From Exophiala sp. HKRS030 (Eukaryota > Ascomycota > Eurotiomycetes > Chaetothyriales > Herpotrichiellaceae): DNA of 64,000 bases. Shown one piece after another: positions 21,574 to 33,400 of this stretch. Made by a program: the position numbers and the translations under genes. Within the stretch, counting starts at the first letter, position 1; each line of letters opens with the position of its first letter. The stretch is taken from assembly GCA_023897205.1 (NCBI GenBank), contig JAHWDD010000002.1, forward strand, positions 372,001 to 436,000, given 5' to 3'. The notes beneath the pieces are model-generated. The model did not search any database and had not been told where the DNA came from. It saw only the letters and a list, made by a program, of their open reading frames with translations.

Positions 21574-22502
21574 ATGAGTGCAATCAGGGAAGAGGCCAAT
21601 GAGCCTATCCAGGTGCTCATTACCATGCATGAAAACATGAACCTCCTGGACTTTGCTGGCCCCCTTGAGGTCCTCACTCATGCTCAACATGATCCCAACA
21701 ACCCAGGTAAGGCTTGATTCCAGTCACTGCCGGGCTGGGTGTCCCTAGGCTGACCTCATCTCACGCGACCACAGAAACCAAAGCTTTTGATGTCACATTT
21801 GCCGGTCCTTCTGAGCACGTCCTCACCGCTCAAGGCGTGACCTTGACCGCACACATCTCCTACAAAGAAGCCCACAAACGCTTGAAGGAATTCGACCTCG
21901 TCGTCGTCCCGGGCGGAAAGGCGATGGACATCTTGAAAGAGCAGGCGGAACCTACAAAGCTGGTCAAGGCGTACTCTGAGGTCCAGGCCGCGGACCCGGC
22001 GAAAGAGAGGACCCTCCTCGCAGTCGACACTGCCGCGCTCTTCCTTGCACAGCAAGGTTTGCTCGAAGGTCTCGGAGCCACCATCCATCCAGACTACTAC
22101 ATCAAGTTGGAGAAGGAGTGTCAGGACGCTGCAGCCCGAGACATGGGCGAGCGTACCGACGTCATGGAGGAACGATACGTCGTGAACAATGCCCGGTTCG
22201 ACCTTGGTGAGGATCTCGAAGAGAATCCGTACGTCTTCAAGAAGGGCCGAAAGGGCTCCAACGCTCGCAAGGGTAGTCTTGCCCGCCGAGAATCCAACGC
22301 TCGATACGAGAACCTCGTACGACGCAAGAGCATGAAGCTCGGCGGCATGCGTGTCCTCACCAGCGGAGGAGCCATTAGCGGAATCGATGCCAGCTTGTAC
22401 CTGGTTAGCGCTCTTGTGAGCCTCGAGACCGCCCAAGAGGTTGCTCGCCTCATGCAGTACAGCTGGGTCAAGGGCGTCGTCGTTGATGCCATCGACGTTT
22501 AG
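21574..22502 (+). CDS. DJ-1/PfpI family protein lacking the nucleophile cysteine
   Basis: Class I glutamine-amidotransferase-like fold. Two exons: 21574-21706 and 21775-22502, giving 286 aa. The intron (68 bp, GTAAGG donor, CCACAG acceptor) joins DPNNP to ETKAFDV in frame. Fold markers are seen: VLITMHENMNLLDFAGPLEVL, DLVVVPGGKAMD and, after LLAV, the nucleophile elbow. Other family members have Cys-Thr-Gly at the elbow; here it reads D-T-A (Asp129, codon 22026-22028). An inserted basic segment near residues 195-225 has repeats of the form R-K-G-S and R-R-E-S that look like kinase sites. SGGAISGIDASLYLVSALV closes the fold. Without the cysteine, DJ-1-type hydrolase or glyoxalase chemistry is unlikely, so a regulatory or altered role is inferred. 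Confidence 0.82.
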
Positions 22503-23158
22503 ATAATGTATTACTAGACACTTGAGGTTTCAAGTGGAAATCTATTGGCCATGGCAGCCCATGGTCAGACAGTGAATGATAGGCTTTCGGGAAGGCAAGA
22601 GTTCAGCAGGTGGCGGAACATGGGAAGCTAGTTGTAGATACAAAGTAGCTGGATTAGCACGAAATTGTCTTGAAACCGTGGAATACTCTCAACTGCTGCT
22701 TATGAATCTCTTGAAAACGACTGGAAAGTTGGAACACTAGGATCGACCTGCTTTCACGAAAAAGTCGGTATCCTTATTTAACGAATGAGACTCTAACGCC
22801 AATGGCAAAGGGAGCACAAAAATAAGGTAATTGTAGCCCGGTCTAATCGTAGTGGTTATGCTTATTGAATATAGCGAGGCCGTCGAACAGTGCACCACAA
22901 CTTCGCTCGTCAATAGCTCAACTAAGACAAAAATCAACTTAGTCAGCAAGGCTCGACGCTATCGCGCCGAGACAAGTACAATACATGCCAAGGCTGGAAT
23001 TATTGGTGGTGCCGCCAAGATTTTGCACCCAATCGAGCTTAGTTCACACATGTCCAAATTTCGCAGTCTGAGTTCCTCGACACTGCAAAGACGGATTGAA
23101 GTCTCTAACTAACCTCACCGTCGACAACCACCAAATTTTCTTTCGCAACACCGTCAAC
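22503..23158. other. Intergenic, RPL4 promoter
   Basis: About 650 bp between the DJ-1-like stop and the RPL4 start. It should carry the strong promoter of the ribosomal protein gene. No gene is supported in either strand. Confidence 0.45.
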
Positions 23159-24422
23159 ATGTCTCGTCCTACCGTCGGTATCTTGGGCGCTGATGGCGCC
23201 AGCAGCGGAGAAACTCAACCTCTCCCAGCTGTCTTCAGCTCCCCAATCCGTCCCGATATTGTCCAGTACGATAAAGGCCACCACTCCCATGAGCCATGGA
23301 CGACAATTGCTGACAGATGTATAGATTCGTCCACACCGGAATGGCCAAGAACAAGAGACAGCCATATGCCGTGAGCGAAAAGGCCGGTGAACAGACCTCT
23401 GCCGAGTCCTGGGGTACAGGTGCGTTTTGGAATTCCACGAGACGAAAAAATAGCAGCAGCAGGAATATCTGACAATCAAACCAGGTCGTGCTGTCGCCCG
23501 TATCCCTCGTGTCTCTGGTGGTGGTACTCACAGAGCTGGTCAGGCTGCCTTTGGTAACCAGTGCCGCTCTGGTCGCATGTTCGCACCAACCAAGGTCTGG
23601 AGAAAGTGGCATCAAAAGATCAACCTGGGTCAAAAGTAGGGATCACTGACACGCCAGTCTTGCGGCGCACCAATGCTAACAAACCCTTTTAGGCGATTCG
23701 CTGCTGCTTCCGCCATCGCTGCCAGCTCCGTCCCAGCTCTCCTCCTTGCCCGTGGTCACCGCATCTCCACCGTCCCCGAAGTCCCTCTCGTTGTCTCCAG
23801 CAAGGCTTTCGAGGGTGCCGCTCTCGTCAAGACCTCGGCTGCCGTCGCTCTGTTGAAGGCTGTCGGTGCCGGCCCAGATGTCGTCAAGGTCCAGAAGTCC
23901 CGCAAACTGCGTGCCGGTAAGGGTAAGCTGCGAAACCGCCGCCACCGCCAACGCCGCGGTCCCCTGGTCGTCTACAACCCTGAGACCGACGGTCGCGAGT
24001 TGGTTCGTGCTTTCCGCAACATCCCTGGTGTCGAGACCTCTCCCGTCACCGCCTTGAACCTCCTCCAGCTCGCCCCAGGTGGTCACTTGGGCCGCTTCAT
24101 CATCTGGACCTCGTCCGCCTTTTCGGCTCTGGACACCATCTTCCCTGCGCCCAAGTCCAACCTCGTCAGCAACGCCGACATCACCCGCTTGATCAACAGC
24201 TCCGAAGTGCAGGCCGTCGTCAGGGAGCCCAAGGGCTACGCCACCACCAAGAGATCTAACGTCCAGAAGAAGAACCCTCTCCGCAACAGACAGGTTCTCC
24301 TCCGTCTCAACCCGTACGCCCGTCAATACACCAAGGAGAAGCTGGGCCAGAAGGGTTCTGGAGATTCTGGTAAGCCTGAGCGCATCAGCAGCCAGGCTCT
24401 GGAAGTCTTGCACGAGAACTAG
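23159..24422 (+). CDS. RPL4: 60S ribosomal protein L4 (uL4)
   Basis: Core protein of the large cytosolic ribosomal subunit that lines the exit tunnel. Four exons: 23159-23265, 23325-23419, 23485-23635 and 23693-24422, giving 360 aa, the normal fungal length. All three introns are 57-65 bp. They join RPDIVQ to [15 protein letters not shown] to RAVARIP and NLGQK to RFAAASA. Hallmarks are [22 protein letters not shown] (tunnel loop), [17 protein letters not shown] and the C-terminal [14 protein letters not shown]. Codon use is strongly C-ending, as expected for a highly expressed gene. The 245-codon open frame on the opposite strand of exon 4 is a shadow of this bias. Confidence 0.96.
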
Positions 24423-25022
24423 AATTGCATGAGCGGAACTATGCCTTTATTTCCTTGAAAGAAAAGAAAGATGAGGTGGTGAGTTTATGTGTTGGATTCA
24501 CCATCAGACCCAATATCTGTGGTAGCCCTTTCGACATAAACAAGTCGTGGTAGTCGGGGCGTTTATCGATTTATTACTAGCAGGAGACTCAATGCCACGA
24601 ATGAAAACACACAAGATCATGAAGTTATCATCGTCGCTTGTAGTTGTGTTTGACCATGTTACTATGTTCGATATGAACATCGATGTTCTGCCCTATTGAT
24701 GCTGGGAGCATCTCGTAGTATTTTCTGCTGTTGAGATTGGCGAGGCTGACGAGGCTGCACGTTGGCGTCATTGACTCAGAATTCCCCAAGCCCAAAGCCA
24801 CCATCTTTCTTTCGATGCACGCGGGGCAATTTTTCCTTCTACATACAAAAATCACTACACTTTATACCCCAAAGTGCAAGGATTAGCCACCGTACATACA
24901 CCAGGATTCACTATATTCCTTGACTGTTTGCTGCTCACCACATTGTTCCTAAGTTTTGTGATTGAAAAAGTCCATACACTCCTTTCTCTGACCACAAAAC
25001 TTCTTCCCGTCCTCCAGGCCAC
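24423..25022. other. Intergenic, no gene seen
   Basis: About 600 bp with the RPL4 3' region and the MTHFR promoter. The minus-strand 75-codon frame at 24628-24855 is not supported. Confidence 0.45.
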
Positions 25023-27272
25023 ATGCCTAGGAAATCTGCTTCTACATCCACAATCATGGACGACCGGTTACCTTCGATATGGTCCAACTTGGACCCTTCT
25101 TCTCGCTACTTTTCTCTCGAGTTCTTTCCTCCCAAAACCTCGTCAGGCTTCTCAAATCTGCAAGCTCGTCTTGTTCGCATGGCCCAGGGACTGCGACCAC
25201 TCTTTGTCACGGTAACGTGGGGCGCTGGAGGCTCCACGGCGACCAAGTCATTAGAGCTGGCGGAGATATGCCAGAGGCAATTAGGCTTGACTACCGTCTT
25301 GCATCTGACATGCACAAACATGAGGAGGAGCGCGGTAGATGAAGCCTTGGAAGGAGCAAAGGAGGTGGGCATCAGGAACATACTCGCTCTTCGAGGCGAT
25401 CCACCGCGGGAAGAGTACAAGGACACAGATGAAACAGGTAGCGGTGGCCAGGGCACCGACAGCAACCAAGACTTTGTCTGGGCCGTCGACTTGGTGCGAT
25501 ACATTCGTCGACAGTACGGCGACTACTTTTCCATCGGCGTTGCTGGATATCCGGAAGGACATGCGGATGAAAACAACCCCGAGGTCGGGAAACAAAATGT
25601 TGAACATGACATGCCATATCTTGCTGGAAAGACTGCTGCCGGAGCGGATTTTATCATGACCCAACTCACCTATGATATTCAGGCGTACCAGGCATACGAG
25701 AAGAGACTGCGCGAGTACGTTGATGAGAAAGGAGAGAGGCTATTCGAGAAAATCCCCATCATTCCTGGGTTGATGCCCATTCAGAGCTACCAAATAATCA
25801 AAAGGATAACCAAGCTAAGCCACGCAAAGATTCCTGGTAACATTCTGGAGAGAATAGAAGCTGTCAAGTCGGACGATGAAGCTGTCAAACGGGTAGGGGT
25901 TGACATACTCAGCGAATTGGTCGAACAGATGACCGAGCTACCGCAACCCGAAGGGGTTCCTCGAGGTTTTCATTTTTACACTCTCAATCTTGAAAAGTCG
26001 GTGGCCTTTATTCTTGAGCGGACGGGTCTCATCCCCCCGGTGATTGAACAAGCTAGCCCAGCCTACTCATCGGACAGTGATGCCATTATCGACGATGAGA
26101 AGCGACCTGGCTATTCAGGAAACCAGAGGCCAGATGGTGTCACAGGAGGGGAATACAGCCACACACCACGCCACACGAAGCGGAGGACGAGCTCGGTGAA
26201 CGCGCAGCCTCATAACCGAGTAATTCTTGATGGTACCTCAAAAGCGCCTCACGGATCGAAGGATGCCGCTCAGCTCGGACGGTTAACCGCACCTATGATC
26301 TCCCGCCATGAAGCTTCGGATAAAGGCACAGGAATTCCAGCGTCTGAGCCTACGAGGAAGCACAACCTCATGATCTCCGAGGGACAAGGGTCACTCGGGC
26401 GAGAGGCGACCTGGGATGACTTCCCTAATGGTCGATGGGGCCCGTCGGATTCTCCAGCCTTTGGCGAGATCGATGGCTATGGACCAAGCCTCAAAGTCGG
26501 ACCTATCACAGCACGGAAGCTCTGGGGCCATCCCAAGTCACACAAGGACATCACTGAGCTATTTAGGCGTCATGTTGTAGGGGAACTGGAGGCGGTTCCT
26601 TGGAGTGACGAGATGGACATCGATGGCGCTAGTAATGGAGGCTCAGGACCTTTACGAGCTGAGACTCAAGTCATCCGGAAAGAATTGCTGGGTCTCATTG
26701 AGACTAAGGGTTACTGGACTCTGGCATCCCAACCAGCAGTCGACGGCGCGAGAAGTGATGATGAAATCGTCGGCTGGGGTCCTCCTGGCGAGGGCTGGGT
26801 TTTTCAAAAAGCCTTTGTCGAATTTTTCTGTCCGCGACAAGAGTGGGAGGATCATTTGAAGCCACTGTTGATGGAATACGATGCGGGTACATTGGGTTGG
26901 ATGAAGACAGATGCCAGTGGGGTGTTTGAATCTAGCGCAGACAGTGCACAACAAGACGTCGCCGAGAAGTCAACGTCGAAACACACTCCAGGGACAAGTG
27001 GTGTAAGCGCAGTAACCTGGGGTGTTTTCAGAAACCGAGAAATAGTTACGCCGACCATCATTGAGAACGAAAGTTTCCGGGCCTGGGGTGAGGAGGCATA
27101 CAGTATATGGAGTGTCTGGAGGAGATGTTTCCCTCGAGGAAGCGATGAAGAGAAATTTCTGGACAAGATGAGGCAGGAATTGGTCCTTGTCAACATTGTT
27201 GGGAACAACTATGCTGAAGGTCACGCTGGACGTGGTGGAGAGTTGTGGAAGATCTTGTTGGACAAAAAATAG
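25023..27272 (+). CDS. MET12: Methylenetetrahydrofolate reductase, MET12-like long form
   Basis: Reduces 5,10-methylene-THF to 5-methyl-THF for methionine synthesis. A single exon of 749 aa. The catalytic TIM barrel lies at about residues 25-345, with SLEFFPPKT, FVTVTWGAGGST, TCTNMRR, LALRGDPP, GVAGYPEGH, IIPGLMPI and GFHFYTLNLEKSV. After the barrel comes a long low-complexity linker rich in Ser, Asp and Arg (RRTSSVNAQPHNRVI) and then the C-terminal regulatory region (GPITARKLWGHPKSHKDITELFRRH through YAEGHAGRGGELWKILL) that binds S-adenosylmethionine in eukaryotic enzymes. Fungi usually carry two paralogues. The long linker suggests the Met12 type rather than Met13, but this is not certain. 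An alternative ATG at 25056 would remove 11 residues. Confidence 0.9.
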   Translation: MPRKSASTSTIMDDRLPSIWSNLDPSSRYFSLEFFPPKTSSGFSNLQARLVRMAQGLRPLFVTVTWGAGGSTATKSLELAEICQRQLGLTTVLHLTCTNMRRSAVDEALEGAKEVGIRNILALRGDPPREEYKDTDETGSGGQGTDSNQDFVWAVDLVRYIRRQYGDYFSIGVAGYPEGHADENNPEVGKQNVEHDMPYLAGKTAAGADFIMTQLTYDIQAYQAYEKRLREYVDEKGERLFEKIPIIPGLMPIQSYQIIKRITKLSHAKIPGNILERIEAVKSDDEAVKRVGVDILSELVEQMTELPQPEGVPRGFHFYTLNLEKSVAFILERTGLIPPVIEQASPAYSSDSDAIIDDEKRPGYSGNQRPDGVTGGEYSHTPRHTKRRTSSVNAQPHNRVILDGTSKAPHGSKDAAQLGRLTAPMISRHEASDKGTGIPASEPTRKHNLMISEGQGSLGREATWDDFPNGRWGPSDSPAFGEIDGYGPSLKVGPITARKLWGHPKSHKDITELFRRHVVGELEAVPWSDEMDIDGASNGGSGPLRAETQVIRKELLGLIETKGYWTLASQPAVDGARSDDEIVGWGPPGEGWVFQKAFVEFFCPRQEWEDHLKPLLMEYDAGTLGWMKTDASGVFESSADSAQQDVAEKSTSKHTPGTSGVSAVTWGVFRNREIVTPTIIENESFRAWGEEAYSIWSVWRRCFPRGSDEEKFLDKMRQELVLVNIVGNNYAEGHAGRGGELWKILLDKK

Positions 27273-28984
27273 GCCGTCGAAACAGTGACAGAAGACAACG
27301 GCCCATCACGATGGCCAGGATCATCTGCGCACCGGGCATGAATTACACCTACACTATCATTTTGAAGCGCCAGGTCACGCCCGAGAGGCAAGAACATTGT
27401 ACAACATGGCGAAAGTAATTCGGGGGGCATGATTACTTGACGCTGGAGAAGATCGTTTCCGTGAAGACCAACCTCAAGCATATGACGGTCGGACGCGCGC
27501 CCAGGATTAACAAAGTGATGACGCTGTAGGCCACCACAACAGAAGAGCAGTGGTGGTTGATTAGTAGCGTCCAAGCCCGGGATCACCAGAAAAGAAAAGA
27601 TGATACCAGTTCAACAGGTAGTCGACTGGAGAAAATGCTTACTGCAATCCAACACCCCATTGTCAGGCGAGACGAGAAACCTTTCAAATCGTGAAGCAAT
27701 CTATCTTTTCAAGCACGATTACGATCATCTCTTTGTTTGACCCTTCTATTCCATCCTCTTGTTGTTTGTCTATGATCTACCAGGACCCTGAGCTTCTTTC
27801 GCGTACACATCGGCCGATCCAAGAGCCTAGAGGTTCTGGATCTTGATCAGCGTGGTGACACTTGGCCAAGTCTGTAGAAAAAAAGACTCTAGAGAAGTGA
27901 CATACGCACCCTTGGCATCAACCTTTTTCAAGACAACCTATCTGGGCAAGTCTTGTTACGAATGTCATTGGATCGATTTCTCGATCAATGTGTCGTGGTA
28001 CCATGGAGGGTTCGCTTAGATACCTACGAAGCCACCTAGCCAACCAAGTCAACGGTTCGTTGGCTTGCACCATACGAATGGTTCGACCTGTCACAGCGTC
28101 ATGTGTGTTTAGCCAGGTAGGCAGTTGAAAGTGTGACTCGGTACAAGAGTACTAGTTGGTGTTGACCTGGCAAAGTGGAAAGGGTCAAGATAGGCTTCTT
28201 GGAGCCTCGTCGCTTAATTCGCTTCTCTTGCTTAGGATGCCACTCCATTCCCCATTACAACAGTGACGAGACAATCCGCAATTCCCCGGGGGTTATCATC
28301 TCTTTCTGTTTTTTTGTCGGCGAGCGAAAAGTCATAACCGATGGGGGTCCTTCTCGTGTCTTTGACGGCGGGTGAATCGACCAACTATCTTCTCTACGCG
28401 AGGGTGGTGGGATTCTTCTGAAGACTTGGCCGGGGGAGACCGCGACGAGAACGCAAAGGTAAGGAAATGAACATTGACTTTGGACTGGGTTGGTAATGTA
28501 CCACCCTTACTTTACTCAGATACCTGACCTACCCGCGCCCAACATACATACGTGACACACGTATGGTTTGATGATGCCTTTGGTTCGCACCTAATTCCCA
28601 AGTCCCACCGTCCTTTCCCAAGTGTGGACCCATCACCGTCGACCGTCGAGTGATGTACTACGAACGTTGACGTGCGTGTGCGGTTCGCTTATACTTGACC
28701 CATGTTTGTGAGCAACGATGGAAAAGATATGACGTGACCGCCGGAGGAGGAGGAGGAGGAGGAGGTGGTGGTGGTGGTGGTGGAGGAGGGTTTGGTCGAC
28801 TCGGATGGATCAGGTATAGAAGAGGGCTCGAGACTCGAGGAAAGAAGGAAAAAAAAATCCAGTACTTCAATTTCCATCAGCAATCATAGGACTCGAGAGT
28901 TCTCACTCGAACGATACAACTACGACACACAAGCCCAGCGGTGCAGGCCAACCACAAAAGATAACATCCAAAAACCAAAAAAAA
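27273..28984. other. 1.7-kb intergenic region with GGA/GGT repeat
   Basis: The longest gap in the housekeeping half. No gene with family features is seen on either strand. It has an ACCTAC/ACCTAG-containing patch at about 28020-28040 and a GGA/GGT microsatellite (28743-28790), then an A-rich leader just before the HSP31-like ATG. The minus-strand frame 27221-27586 overlaps the MTHFR end and is not supported. Confidence 0.45.
28743..28790. repeat. GGA/GGT trinucleotide microsatellite
   Basis: About eight GGA units, six GGT units and then GGA again. It lies about 200 bp upstream of the HSP31-like start. The poly-Gly and poly-Pro open frames that cross it are artefacts of the repeat. Confidence 0.9.
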
Positions 28985-30170
28985 ATGACTCCCGCTTCTT
29001 CCTCTTCTCCGCTGCCACGTCGAGCCATCATCGCCGTCACTTCGGCCACGGCGCCACTCCACCAAGGCCAACCCACGTGGCTGTTCATCTCCGAGGCCCT
29101 TGACCCTTTCAACGTCTTCAAGGACGCTGGGTTCGAGGTCGACATCGTGTCGGAAAAGGGGACTTGTGTCCCGAACTGGCTCAGTCTACAACCCGATTTC
29201 CTCGACGGAGAGGACAAGGAGCAATGGGAAGATTTGAATGGAGAGTTCAGGACAAAACTCGACAATATGCCTGCTGCTGCTGATGTTGCTGATGTCGAGA
29301 GTGTCGATGGGAAGAATGCAAGTGTTTCTTTTTTTCCTCCTCGACCTGCCCCTTGCTAACTTTCAAGCTACGCTTTGCTCGCTCATGTACCCTTCTGTAC
29401 CCGAACATGGTACTAGTTGACTGACACCCTCTTTTCTAATTCTTTCTCTTCAAGTATGGAATATTCTTTGCCAGTGCAGGTCACGCTGCATTGATTGATT
29501 ACCCTCACGCGACCGGTTTACAAAAGATTGCCACCGACGTTTGGAATCGCGATGGTGTTTTGAGCGCCGTGTGAGTTGTTCACCAAGTTTTACTCTCCCC
29601 CTCCCCCCCATGTCTCACTATCACGAGCCATCATCATCATCATCATCATCAACAACAACAATTTGGATATGGCATAGATCTGATAATCAAGGGACGGAAT
29701 ATTATTATAGGTGCCATGGTGAAGCAATCTTCCCGGGTATCATCGACTCCACGACCGGCAAGTCGGTCATCGCCGGCAAAACCATCACCGGATTCACCAC
29801 CCAGGCCGAATATGACATGAATCTCACGGATCCTATCAGGAGTTGGGGTGAACCTCTGATAGACGAGTGGGCGGAGAAGTTGGGTGCAAAGTGTGAGTTT
29901 TCTGTCGCTCGCTCTCCTTGTTCGATACATCTCACCCCCCATTACGGAGGACCATCACCGTCACCTGAAAGATCCAAGATCTGACCGTCCAAAATCCCTG
30001 AGATGCTTGATGCTAACGTCCTGTTTTGCCGTTATTTCTTTATAGATGTCCGATCAGAGGGAGTTTGGGATGATTTCCATGTCACTGATGGACGGATCGT
30101 CACGGGCATGAATCCCCAAAGTGCGAAAAGTACAGCCAAAGCTGCCGTCGACATCTTCCAGAAGCTTTAA
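28985..30170 (+). CDS. HSP31-type DJ-1 superfamily protein (glyoxalase III / chaperone)
   Basis: Members detoxify methylglyoxal without glutathione and protect against oxidative stress. Four exons: 28985-29317, 29455-29570, 29711-29892 and 30046-30170, giving 251 aa. Exon 1 ends in VDGKN and its donor is GC (GCAAGT), followed by FFASAGHAALIDYP in exon 2. No GT alternative keeps the frame. The intron before exon 3 splits the Val codon just before the catalytic residues CHGEAIFPG (Cys about 151). Exon 3 continues with KTITGFTTQAEYDMNL, and exon 4 gives WDDFHVTDGRIVTGMNPQSA. N-terminal PTWLFISEALDPFNVFKDAGFEVDIVSEKG fits the fold. Intron 2 holds CAT/CAA simple repeats (29628-29659). The catalytic Cys is retained, unlike in the DJ-1-like gene at 21574. 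Confidence 0.87.
29628..29659. repeat. ATC/AAC simple repeat inside an intron
   Basis: A CAT/ATC run grades into CAA units within intron 2 of the HSP31-like gene. It is non-coding. Confidence 0.8.
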
Positions 30171-30468
30171 TTCTAGTCTATCAATGCATAATCTAGGGAG
30201 ATCGGAGATCATGATGCAAATTACATTTATGTTTTCCCCAGCGATAATGCAAAAACTGGATGATGCTATATAGAGCACTTATGCGAGATACTACAAAGTC
30301 GCTTTCTATCTCACACACAAGCGTAATCCCATACCGTCAATCAATCATAACATAACTCAATACACCGACCCGGGGACTCCGGTCGCATCATCAATCCTTG
30401 GCTAATCATAAAGTTGGTACATGTCAGCTGAAACGTCGACGTCTTCCCAAAACGACTGAGCTTGACCC

Positions 30469-33400
30469 CTAGTGTTGCTCATCACCAGTGAGGAAGTCGT
30501 CAAAGTGTTTTGAAACATTATCACCATCCTCTAGCTCGGCATTGTTGTTGGCCGAGTCATTGCTAGCAGTGCGGATCATGTCAAGTGCCTCACTAGCGTG
30601 ACTCGTCTCGTGCTCTAGACTTGGTACCGTGTCATTGCTGCCGTCGCCATCTTGGTTGGTTATGTCCATGAATATATTGTCGTACTCGCCACCTGGAGGT
30701 GTGCCTTCCCGACCAGGTTGTGTTCCACCTGGTGAGGCATTGGCGAGGCCATTCCGGAGATCATCATCGGCATCAAGTCCAGTATTTGGTTGAAACATTG
30801 GGAATGAGGGGTCGTGATTTCGAGCAGTGCTGGATGATGTCCCTCCTGCGAAAGCTGGCATCATAGGATCTTTCATACCTTGTGCAGGTTGCTCTCTAGT
30901 CGGACTGAACATGGGTGAAGGGCTATTAGGTGGGAATGACTCGGGTCGATCATTCCCAAAGGCGTTGCCGTACGACGCAGACCCGGCGATATAACCAGGC
31001 TCGATTGTGCCGCCAGCTCCAGCTGCACCTGCTGACCCTTGTCGCTGTCCAGGTCCAGGAGTCTCTGCATTGCCAGCCGATTGACTCTGGCTAGGGCTGG
31101 CCGCTGAGCCAGGAGCGGACGGAGACTGTGTGGATGGTTTAGGCAGAAGAGGACCAGTCATGAAGGATTCTTGTGTCTTTCTTCGTACGTAGGACTTGGT
31201 CCTGAGATGTGGTGGAAGATCCTCAGGCTTTTCCACCCCTAGTTCTTTCATCAACTTTTGCTGCTTGGTTGGTCGGGGTTTTCTCGTTGACAAGCTTTGA
31301 TCTAGAATTGGCGGTGGCTCCGGAGCGATAGGTTGCCACTTATGCAACTCTTGACGGAAAAGGTTCGTCTCATATGCCAGAAGCACCTCGGCGCCCTCGA
31401 TCTTACGCAGATAGAACAACATCTCTGGCATTTCCTCGATAGTTCTGCAGAGAGCATTGCCATTGGTATATTGACTTAGAAATTCACGGAATGCTTGAGC
31501 TTTGTCAATGATGCGTTTGAGCAGCTCTTCTTCTTCTGGTTGGAAAGGTAGGTCGGCAATCTCGTCTTGCCAGCCTTGGAGGTCTTCGAGTTTTGGTCGC
31601 GCAGCATCCCGAGGAATCTTGACCCGCCAGTCGCAGATTGGGCAGGTGAACATTTCACATTCCTTGACTTTGCCCCGAGCAAGCTTCAAGCACTTCGCAT
31701 GGTACCTGAAGAACGGTTAGTCAACAACTTGGTCAAATCATGTTAGTCCTTACCAGTCGTGACAGATCTCGCATTCAATCATCAGCCCCGCCTCGGGTTG
31801 TCGACAGATGCAGAATACTGGCTTCTCATCCTCACCTAGCTGCCCTCGACCTCGGTCATCAGTGGGTGAGGCTTCCCGCGAAGCAGGTTCAACCGGTGGC
31901 CTGAAAGTGTCATTGAGATCGAAGCAAAAGCTGTTCTTCTCCTCCACGAACTTCATGTGCTGCTCGAGAATGTGAAGTGGCGCATTGGCTTTGCCGAACA
32001 GTTTTTTGCCTCTTCTCATCCAGTCTTCGTGGCGTCTCAGTTCTTTCTCCAGTTCGGCTGCACCATGAGGTTTTCCATTGAGATCCTCGAAGCCTTTGAC
32101 AACATCTCGAACATGAGCGTAAAGTGGCCGCTTGCGAAGATCTGGGTCATGGCTGCGCTCAACCAGGGTGATGATCTGTCGTTTGGCTTCCCGATTCTTG
32201 GCCAATATCTGATCCATCTTGTCCAACACTTCCTTGTTTACTGGGAACATCTGGAGATGCACCTGCGAATGAAGGGACTCAAGTTGTGGATAGTGGACAT
32301 CTTGAGCAGCCATAAGTTCCTTCGCCTTGTGCTCCCAAAATTCTCCTTGCTTAACCATCTCGTTGACAAAAGTTGCCTCCGGAGCCTGGGGGAGAATGTC
32401 TAGCTCTGTAATTCGTTCAAGCAAGCTGCGGCATTCGTCCAATGACTTGCTTGTGATATCGTTCTGGAGCTGTCGAGATTCCTCGAGCCATTGGGTGCGA
32501 GCATAGATCTTTTCTAAGCTCGTTAGCTCTGGCATGGCCGCGGAAAACCCACGGCCTTCTTCAAGTAGACTCTCCAACTCTTCTAATCTTGCTGGGTTGA
32601 TGCCTGACAGAATGCGCTTGGCATTTGCACGCCACGCATCTATCACGGTCACCTTTTCCTGCAGACCTTCAAGCTGAGGAGTGCTGAAACCCAATTGTTC
32701 ACCATCATCAATCAGCTCCTTCATGCGATCCAAAGTCAGTTGCGGTTCGTTATCCTTTTCATCACCTTTGCCAGTGCGAAGCGAGGAACGCCGCCATGCT
32801 TTCTCATTCTTGCGTCTGTTTTGCTGCTTGCGGGTAAGATAGAGATTTGCTTCGTCAACCCACTGATCACATCGTCTAACGAATTCGGAAAGATCATCCA
32901 GACCATTGAGAGGAGCTGGGATCTTCTCACCTTCGCTTAGAAGAGTGTGCATGGCCTTGAGAGGAGGCCGGGCCTCTTCTGAGAGTAAAGCTTCCAGTTT
33001 TGCTTCCCACATTTCTGGGACGTGGGCTTTGTCCACGACTTTTTGCACAATATTGCTCAGCTCCTGATTTGTAAAGCGGAGGACTAAGCTATGGTTAGGG
33101 CCCTTCATTCTCTCCTCGTCACTGTCGTCACAGCAGTCGGCCCTTAATGGGTGTAACAGGCACGACACCTTGCCACTGCGATGACAGCGGAATTGAGAAA
33201 GATACGAGAAGGCTTTGCAGTAGCAACACTGATACTCGTCTTCTTCCAGATCAGAGCTGTCGATTTTAACGGTAAGGCCACAAGCTTCCGGAGGTTCTGG
33301 GGCAAGGGAGTCGAACGCGCAGTCATCGTGGGGGCACAGTGTCCTGTGCGTATTTACGAAATTTGTGCGTTCCAGAAGTTCTCGGTCTCGAGTACGCTCC

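Noticed and set aside
21756..22436. 226-codon minus-strand open frame
   Set aside because: It is antisense to the DJ-1-like gene, which has clear family motifs and a fitting intron.
23676..24413. 245-codon minus-strand open frame
   Set aside because: It is antisense to RPL4 exon 4. Its length comes from the strong codon bias of that gene.
28658..28889. Poly-Pro and poly-Gly open frames
   Set aside because: They are products of the GGA/GGT microsatellite.
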